Positions 1 through 5,044 of a stretch of DNA of 7,765 nt are shown here, one piece after another. The translations under genes were made by a program, and so were the position numbers. Within the stretch, counting starts at the first letter, position 1, and each line of letters begins with the position of its first letter. Location: assembly GCA_030049955.1 (NCBI GenBank), contig JASIJX010000638.1, forward strand, positions 1-7,765. The letters run 5' to 3'. The notes beneath the pieces were generated by a model. The model was not told where the DNA came from. It saw only the letters and a program-made list of their open reading frames with translations, and did no database searches. This DNA comes from Acidobacteriaceae bacterium. GTDB taxonomy: Bacteria; Acidobacteriota; Terriglobia; Terriglobales; Acidobacteriaceae.

Positions 1-631
1 CCCGAAAAGTGGAGTCGGCGTCATGTAGCTTTTTGCTCAACCCGGCATACACAATTCCGGGCGCTACCAGATTGACGCGAATACCATGCCCCGCAAGCTC
101 TTGCGCCATAACCATGGCCATCATCTTAAGCGCTGCTTTGCTCGATATGTACGAGGTGCCTTCGGGAAATGGCATATCCTGCACCCAGCTTCCGGTAAAC
201 AGAATCTTACCGCGAATACCCTGCGGAGACGCCGATTGCTCAACCATCCGTCTCGCTGCCAACTGAACTAAATGGAAGGCGCCGAAAAAGTTGATGTCCA
301 TCGTCTTCGTTAAATTTGCCGGATCCACTTGGAGGAAGGGTTCATTGGCGACCATGCCAGCATTGGCAATAACAACATCAATCCGCCCATAAAGGTCAAC
401 GACCGCACGCACAGCCGACTCGACGGATCCGCGCTCGGTGACATCGCACGATAAGTAACCCACATTCCGGTTGTCGAGGAGGTCGGATGCGATCGCTTCT
501 TTCGGTGCGCGATCCAGCAGGACCACGCGCGCGCCTTCCTGGGTGAGTCGGCGTGCGGTGGCTTGCCCAATATCGCCGCATCCTCCAGATATTGTCACGA
601 TCCGTTCGGATAGTCTCTTTGGGAAGGTCAA
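1..631 (-). CDS. Short-chain dehydrogenase/reductase (SDR), C-terminus off the left edge
   Basis: Classical SDR, an NAD(P)-dependent oxidoreductase of the Rossmann fold, probably acting on a sugar, sugar acid or other secondary alcohol in the cytoplasm. The 210 residues visible are uninterrupted. A glycine-rich cofactor loop SGGCGDIG lies at residues 15-22, where Asp replaces the usual middle Gly. Asp40 ends the second strand (VVLLD), which favours NAD over NADP. Next come CDV at 62-64, NAG at 90-92, Asn114, catalytic Ser148, Tyr161 and Lys165 (YISSK), and the VNLVAPG motif after the active site. About 40 residues are missing compared with a usual 250-residue SDR. I chose TTG at 631-629 because it sits 5 bases after GGAGGA and leaves a normal short N-terminus; no in-frame ATG lies in a sensible place. 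The gene is divergent from the SDR-dehydratase operon and may share its control region. The substrate cannot be told from the sequence. Confidence 0.9.
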   Translation of the reverse strand, partial: MTFPKRLSERIVTISGGCGDIGQATARRLTQEGARVVLLDRAPKEAIASDLLDNRNVGYLSCDVTERGSVESAVRAVVDLYGRIDVVIANAGMVANEPFLQVDPANLTKTMDINFFGAFHLVQLAARRMVEQSASPQGIRGKILFTGSWVQDMPFPEGTSYISSKAALKMMAMVMAQELAGHGIRVNLVAPGIVYAGLSKKLHDADSTFR

Positions 632-636
632 GATCT

Positions 637-642
637 TCCTCC
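637..642 (-). promoter_or_regulatory. Shine-Dalgarno site deciding the TTG start of the left SDR
   Basis: On the minus strand GGAGGA is followed by 5 bases and then TTG at 631-629. This is the best ribosome-binding sequence upstream of the SDR frame. It argues for a TTG start, which an ATG-only gene caller would miss. No ATG occurs in this frame before the cofactor loop. Confidence 0.75.
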
Positions 643-692
643 GATTTCGTGCGAGCAATGACCTGATTCTGTTCGCAATCCTGGAGCGTACA

Positions 693-719
693 ACAATGAA
701 CTTATGATTGTCTACAATC
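693..719. promoter_or_regulatory. Candidate operator: inverted repeat with a third half-site
   Basis: GATTGT-CT-ACAATC at 706-719 is a perfect 6+6 inverted repeat with a 2-base centre. A further ACAAT half-site at 693-697 lies 21 bases (two helical turns) from the ACAAT at 714-718, in the same orientation. The core TTGT-N2-ACAA resembles sites of GntR-family regulators of the FadR/FCD type, which commonly control sugar-acid catabolic genes. That link is inference from the pattern only. The repeat ends 3 bases before the -35 box of the rightward promoter and lies between two divergent genes, so it could serve both. No regulator gene is inside the window. Confidence 0.45.
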
Positions 720-722
720 TGG

Positions 723-751
723 TTGACAGGAATATGACGGACTGCTAGCAT
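723..751 (+). promoter_or_regulatory. Sigma70-type promoter for the SDR-dehydratase operon
   Basis: The -35 box TTGACA (723-728) matches the consensus fully. A 17-base spacer follows, then TAGCAT (746-751), which matches 4 of 6 -10 positions. Transcription would begin near 758, giving a leader of about 90 bases before the ATG at 848. The leader shows no obvious terminator, riboswitch or leader peptide. The rest of 632-847 shows no gene. A leftward promoter must also lie here, but I see no clear one. Confidence 0.6.
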
Positions 752-847
752 CCGGATAATGGCGAGCAAAGTTCAGCAATGCGCTGGGAGAGCACTTGAT
801 CGGCGGGCGTAATGACATTTTGAGAGGCCAGGTAGGCTAAGAAGGCT

Positions 848-1639
848 ATGACTGAAGATCGGTATCTATTTAAAGGGCAGGTTGCTCTGATTACTGGGGC
901 AGCGCAGGGTCTTGGAAAGGCAACCGCACTGGCTTTTGCCCGGCGTGGGGCGGCCGTAGCTCTGGTGGACATAAACGAGGCACTGCTGAACGACACCGCA
1001 AAAGAGGTGTGTGCTGAAGGTGGCGCCTGTTGTGTGATTGCCGCGGATATTGCCGCTCCTGGAGCAGCGGCAAGCATCGTTAAAAAAACGATCGCAGAGC
1101 TCAGCCGCCTCGATATCCTGATTAACAATGCGGCGATCGCCTCGGTTGAAGCGCTGTTGGATGTCACTGAGAAAGAATGGGATAGGACTTTCGCGATCAA
1201 CGTGAGGGCGCTGTTTTTTCTGCTTCAGGCCGCAGCCCGGGTGATGAAAGAATCCGGTGGCGGAAAAGTTGTCAACGTATCCAGCCCTGGCACTCGCATG
1301 ACGCTGACAAACTACACTTCCTATGCGACCTCGAAGGCCGCAGTGGATTATATTACCCGCACAGCCGCTGCCAATCTGGGTGAGTATGGAATCACCGTGA
1401 ATTCTGTAGCTCCGGGACGTATGGATACTCCGATGCAGCGACTCACTGAAGAATCCAACGCCGCAGCCGCGGGCATTGATCTCCAGACTTATACTAAGTC
1501 GCGGACCATAGATATTCCTTTGCGCCGCCGAACCACTCCTGAAGAGGTTGCGGAAGGCATTGTGTGGCTCGCGAGCCAAACCGCTTCCTATGTTACCGGA
1601 AACCGCCTTAATATTTCTGGTGGTCTAGAACTGGCGTGA
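848..1639 (+). CDS. Short-chain dehydrogenase/reductase (SDR), complete
   Basis: A 263-residue classical SDR of normal length, expected to be a soluble NAD(P)-dependent alcohol/sugar dehydrogenase. The cofactor loop TGAAQGLG is at residues 16-23. Asp41 at the end of the second strand suggests NAD preference. Asp67 is the adenine-contact position, and NNAA at 93-96 replaces the usual NNAG. The catalytic tetrad is Asn118, Ser146, Tyr159 and Lys163 (YATSK). VNSVAPG follows, and a C-terminal VTGNRLNISGG region closes the fold. The ATG is the first possible start after an in-frame TAG at 833-835. Its purine-rich AAGAAGG is only 2 bases away, so translation initiation looks weak. The gene is first in an operon with the dehydratase 12 bases downstream, which points to oxidation of a sugar, or of a dehydration product of a sugar acid. 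Annotation as a 3-oxoacyl-ACP reductase would be the generic automatic alternative but does not fit the neighbours. Confidence 0.93.
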   Translation: MTEDRYLFKGQVALITGAAQGLGKATALAFARRGAAVALVDINEALLNDTAKEVCAEGGACCVIAADIAAPGAAASIVKKTIAELSRLDILINNAAIASVEALLDVTEKEWDRTFAINVRALFFLLQAAARVMKESGGGKVVNVSSPGTRMTLTNYTSYATSKAAVDYITRTAAANLGEYGITVNSVAPGRMDTPMQRLTEESNAAAAGIDLQTYTKSRTIDIPLRRRTTPEEVAEGIVWLASQTASYVTGNRLNISGGLELA

Positions 1640-1640
1640 C

Positions 1641-1646
1641 TAGGAG
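1641..1646 (+). promoter_or_regulatory. Shine-Dalgarno site deciding the TTG start of the dehydratase
   Basis: TAGGAG sits 5 bases before TTG at 1652-1654. The TTG start gives the N-terminus (M)KIVKVET, which begins exactly at the first beta strand typical of the enolase-superfamily capping domain. This supports TTG over later codons. Confidence 0.7.
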
Positions 1647-1651
1647 CGGCG

Positions 1652-2860
1652 TTGAAAATCGTTAAGGTGGAGACAATCCGCAACAGCGATCTGCCCAACG
1701 TTCTATGGGTGCATGTCCATACAGAGGACGGCCTCATCGGACTCGGGGAGACGTTTTATCTCCCCGGCGCAATTGAGGCCGTGATCCATGACGCGATTGC
1801 TGCCTTTGTCTTGGGCCGATCTGATTGCGAAACCGAAAGCATTTGGGACCAGGTTTTCAGTTATTGCAATTTTTTTGGTTACGCTGGGGCGGAGATGCGA
1901 GCATTATCGGCTATCGACATCGCCTTGTGGGATTTGTTCGGGCAGCGCACTGGACAGCCCATATACAACTTGCTCGGAGGCGCGGTCCGAGACACTATTC
2001 CCATTTACAATACGTGCGTCGATAGTGAACTCCATGACGACGGGCAAGCCTTCCTGGCCCGTCCTGCGGAGTTAGCAAGGGATTTGTTGTCCGAGGGCAT
2101 CACGGCCATGAAAATATGGCCTTGGGACCGTTTTGCTCCCAAGCTCAAGGCCGCCGCAGTATCGGGACCTGCCGGCTTCAACGCGATGGGACCGTCAGGA
2201 TCCTATATTTCCGCGCGCGATATCGAGGTAGGCCTCGATATCGTGAAAGCAATCAGGGATGCAGTTGGTAACGATATTGAGATCATTATTGAGGGTCATT
2301 CCCGCTGGGATTTGAATTGCGCGATCCGAATTGCCAAGGCTCTCGAGCCATATAACATTCTTTGGATGGAAGATATCATGAAGCCGGACAGCGCCGCTGA
2401 CCTTTCCAGGCTGGTTAGCGAAACGCACGTACCCCAGGCCGTGAGCGAGAGATTATTTACTAGATATGCTTATCGGCAGGTCTTGGAGGCGAGAGCTGCG
2501 CATGTGATCATGCCAGACTTGATTTGGACGGGTGGAATCACAGAAGGGCGTAAGATCATGATCTTGGCTGACACGTACCATTTACCGATCGCCCCTCATG
2601 ATTGCACGGGCCTCGTCACACTGTTTGCAAACCTTCATCTCTGTGCATCCGGCACCAATGCTATGCTGCTGGAAACTGTGCGTGGATTTTACCGGGGGTA
2701 TTACAGGCGGGTCTATACAAATAACATCGAGATCCAGCGGGGGCATGCCTCCTTCCCAGTTCTTCCAGGCCTGGGAACACAACTCAGATCGGAATTCCTG
2801 TCCGATCCGTGCATCTCTATCCGTGCCAGTGAGTTCGCCCGAATATCGGAGGCAGGCTGA
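1652..2860 (+). CDS. Mandelate racemase/muconate lactonizing enzyme family dehydratase (enolase superfamily)
   Basis: A 402-residue enolase-superfamily enzyme, most likely a Mg2+-dependent acid-sugar (aldonate) dehydratase giving a 2-keto-3-deoxy acid. Residues 1-120 are the capping domain, with GLIGLGE at 27-33 and the ALSAIDIALWDL helix at 84-95. The barrel follows, with KIWPWD at 154-159. The predicted metal ligands are Glu214, Glu240 (WMED) and Glu266 (SERLF). His216 lies two residues after the first ligand, as in mannonate and galactonate dehydratases. Asp289 and His316 (APHDCTG) form the His-Asp dyad. The first ligand is Glu rather than the more usual Asp. An insertion of roughly 30 residues rich in Gly and Pro (about 160-190) follows the KIW strand and probably covers the active site. 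The gene is second in an operon after the SDR. The substrate is not deducible: mannonate, galactonate, fuconate and rhamnonate are all possible. The last ten or so residues run up to the IS remnant, but the frame is intact. Confidence 0.92.
   Translation: MKIVKVETIRNSDLPNVLWVHVHTEDGLIGLGETFYLPGAIEAVIHDAIAAFVLGRSDCETESIWDQVFSYCNFFGYAGAEMRALSAIDIALWDLFGQRTGQPIYNLLGGAVRDTIPIYNTCVDSELHDDGQAFLARPAELARDLLSEGITAMKIWPWDRFAPKLKAAAVSGPAGFNAMGPSGSYISARDIEVGLDIVKAIRDAVGNDIEIIIEGHSRWDLNCAIRIAKALEPYNILWMEDIMKPDSAADLSRLVSETHVPQAVSERLFTRYAYRQVLEARAAHVIMPDLIWTGGITEGRKIMILADTYHLPIAPHDCTGLVTLFANLHLCASGTNAMLLETVRGFYRGYYRRVYTNNIEIQRGHASFPVLPGLGTQLRSEFLSDPCISIRASEFARISEAG
2219..2242. repeat. Perfect 9-bp inverted repeat inside the dehydratase gene
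   Basis: GATATCGAG (2219-2227) and CTCGATATC (2234-2242) are exact reverse complements around a 6-base loop. They lie in coding sequence for residues about 190-197, where D-I-E and L-D-I are encoded symmetrically. No T-tract follows, so it is not an intrinsic terminator. Chance origin from the repeated Asp-Ile codons is likely. Confidence 0.7.
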
Positions 2861-2862
2861 GA

Positions 2863-3484
2863 TCGAGGCGTATCGAGTTCTGCGACTGTTGTTCCGGGAA
2901 GCGTCGTCTGCGTCATGTATACCGGCGGCTGACCGTATTGCTGCGCCGGGAGGGTTGGAAGGTTAACGTCAAGCGCGTCTATCGTCTTTACGGCCAGGAG
3001 AACCTTAAGGTGCGCAGCGCGGAGCGGAAGAAGATCGGCCGCAGGCAGCGAGTTGCGCAAGGCGCCGTCACCGCTCCAAAGGCCACCGCTCCAAACCAGT
3101 GCTGGTCGATCGATTTCGTTGGCGACAAACTCGCAGATGGGCCTCCAATCGCATCCTGACGGTTGTCACTAACTTTACGCGCTAGCGCGTTGCTATGAAA
3201 GCAGATCGATACTTCCCATGGCAGCCATATGGTGACTGCGCTTACCATCTGTCGTTGAATGGGTTAAGGCGCCGCTCAGGATCGCCCTGGACAACGGCTG
3301 CGAGTTCACGGACGAACTCTGGAAGCATGACCGATTCTGCACGGCGTCGAGCTATGCTTCGTCCGCCTCGGGGCGCCCAGTCGATAACGGCTTCATCGCG
3401 GAAAATGGGGTCAGGTCAGTCCGATGCGCCAAGCTATCTGCTACATCTACGCACGCATAAGGTGTCAATGTGCGCCCATCTCCT
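2863..3484 (+). pseudogene. Decayed 3' part of an IS3-family transposase (orfB)
   Basis: Fragments in all three forward frames read as the DDE transposase of an IS3-family element, most like the IS407-type group. The first, recognisable from about 2899, has YRRLTVLLRREGW, KRVYRLY and WSIDFV (first catalytic Asp, codon 3112-3114), then LADG. A frameshift at 3142-3143 leads to RILTVVTNFTR and an in-frame TAG at 3183-3185. Another shift near 3220 is followed by LRIALDNGCEFT (second Asp, codon 3290-3292). PVDNGFI follows near 3376-3402, where the catalytic Glu is displaced (FIAENG instead of FIES). OrfA, the 5' part of orfB and any terminal inverted repeats are missing, so the element cannot move by itself. 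The outer limits are approximate, because homology fades before 2899 and after about 3420. It lies between the stop codons of two convergent genes and has no terminator that I can see. Confidence 0.85.
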
Positions 3485-4962
3485 TTAGCTCAATGGTCGA
3501 GCGATCGTTTGAGCCCGAAGATAATCGTAAAATGTATCCGGACTGTTCACACCGTCACCCATGCCGCTCATTGACTCCGCCATAGGGCAGCCCGTAAGAA
3601 AACAGGTTGTGCGCATTGATCTAGTTATTGCCCGCCACTAACCGCTCTGCAACCCGGTTCGCGCGTCCATGATCGGAGCTCCAAATGCCATTCGCCAAGC
3701 CGTTGGGGATTTCGTTTGCCTTAGCAATAGCGGCTTCTTCATCCTCGAAACGCAGCAGATAGGCACACGGTCCGAATATCTCTTCCCGGTAGCACACATT
3801 GTCCTCAGGCCCTTCAAGCAGCATTGGCTCAACATAAAATCCGCTCTCGTGTCCCGATGGCGGAGTCGTCGCGCTGCCTAAGATCGCGTGGGCGCTCTCG
3901 TTGAGGTCGCGCCCAATATATCGCAGTGCGCGTCTACGATGGCTCTGACTGACAAGAGGCCCATCTGGGTTTCTCGATTCAGGCCTGGACCGATCTTTAT
4001 GCTTTGCATCGCTTCCACCGCCTTGCTTACGAAGCGATCGTATATTTTGTCATGAAGCAGCCACCGTGTTGCCGTACGGCAGACCTGTCCGGAGTTCATC
4101 GTCACAGCCGCCGCCAACTGGGCTGCGGCCGAGTCGATATCCACGTGGTCGAACATAACGGCTGCGCCCTTGCCGCCCAAGTCCAGCTTGCAGGGAATAA
4201 GATTGTGCCCGCTCAGTTCTGCAATTTTCCTACCAACCTCGGGCGAGCCGGTGAAACGACATGCGCTTGATTCGGCCACTGGACGAGGGTGCGGCGCCGG
4301 CTTCGGAACCGGTGCCGGTAACGACATTCAGCACACTTGGCGGTAAGCCGGCTTCTAATGCGATGCGCGCCGCGAAGAGCGTCGAAAGAGGCGTAATCTC
4401 TGAAGGCTTCACCACGACCGTATTGCCTGCAGCAAGCGCGGGAGCAATATTCCAGCAGAGAAGCATGAAGGGAAAGTTCCACGGGAAAATGAACCCGCAT
4501 ATGCCATAAGGGGTTCGTCAGCTTCGAGCCTCGAAGCCCTTGACATTAAGAGGAACACTATACTCCGTATGCGTCGAAAGATCGGCAATATAACGGAAGC
4601 ATTCAATCCAGATGGGAACGTCAAAGCCTTCAGCAAGAGTAATGGCTTTCCGCACGTCGAGTGACTCGATATGCGCCAGCTCGACCGCGTGCTCCTCGAG
4701 CCCGTCTGCAAAGCGATGCAGTACCAGGCCACAGTCCTCGGGAGACAAGGCTGACCAAGCGGGAAAGGCCCGCGTGGCCGCAGTCACAGCAAGCTCGACC
4801 TCCTTCTCGCCGGCCATCGCGACTTCGGCGAGAACGCTCCCGTCCGATGGGTTCACGACCCTCTGGGTGGCGCTCACGCATGCCGGGCCTCCAATCAGGT
4901 TCGGCATCGGTTTCGCAAGAAAGTCCCGTACGGTGGCATCAGGATGAGAGTTCAGCTTTCAT
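3485..4962 (-). pseudogene. Aldehyde dehydrogenase (NAD(P)+ superfamily), broken by 2 stops and 5 frameshifts
   Basis: Joined across frames, this encodes an almost full-length aldehyde dehydrogenase of about 490 residues, which would oxidise an aldehyde to its acid. In order it shows VVNPSDGS, PWNFP, ALAAGNTVVVKPSE, FTGSPEVG, LDLGGKG, SGQVC (catalytic Cys), EEIFGPC (cofactor-binding Glu), INAHNLFSYGLPYGG and a DYLRAQT tail ending in TAA at 3487-3485. The original start is probably ATG at 4962-4960 behind GAGGA. The lesions are an extra base (or two lost) near 4941, TGA at 4520-4518, a base lost at 4288-4289, another at 4256-4257, another at 3957-3958, TAG at 3623-3621, and two bases lost near 3569-3572. 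The general-base Glu of the ELGGK motif is Asp. The piece from 4907 to 4518 or from 4327 to 3878 could still be translated but would not fold into an active enzyme. It lies downstream of the D-lactate dehydrogenase-type gene on the same strand, so the two may once have formed an operon. Confidence 0.93.
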
Positions 4963-4969
4963 TGTGTTT

Positions 4970-4974
4970 TCCTC
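4970..4974 (-). promoter_or_regulatory. Shine-Dalgarno site of the aldehyde dehydrogenase pseudogene
   Basis: On the minus strand GAGGA is followed by 7 bases and ATG at 4962-4960. It marks the ancestral start even though the frame from this ATG hits TGA after seven codons. The 82 bases between the upstream stop (5045) and this ATG contain no clear promoter or terminator hairpin, which fits an old operon with the upstream gene. Confidence 0.6.
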
Positions 4975-5044
4975 GAGTGAATTGTTGACAGCTTACTGAG
5001 GTAGTTGAGCCATTGCAAGCGCCTTGTCCTCCGAGATCGTCTCA

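Noticed and set aside
866..1579. 237-codon antisense open frame inside the complete SDR
   Set aside because: The plus-strand SDR has all its catalytic motifs. The antisense product has no recognisable domain and is a frame shadow.
3478..3505. tRNA-like D-arm sequence (TTTAGCTCAATGGTCGAGC) on the plus strand
   Set aside because: The 4-base stem resembles a tRNA D-arm, but no anticodon stem, T-loop or acceptor pairing follows. On the minus strand the same bases encode the last residues and TAA stop of the aldehyde dehydrogenase, which explains them fully.
3621..3623. In-frame TAG, and TGA at 4518-4520, as possible recoded codons
   Set aside because: Several frameshifts lie in the same gene and no recoding element is visible. 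Simple nonsense mutations of Trp/Tyr and Arg codons are sufficient.
4985..4990. TTGACA on the plus strand as a -35 box
   Set aside because: There is no acceptable -10 at 16-18 bases, and it would transcribe antisense into the 3' end of the flavoprotein gene with no open frame of its own.
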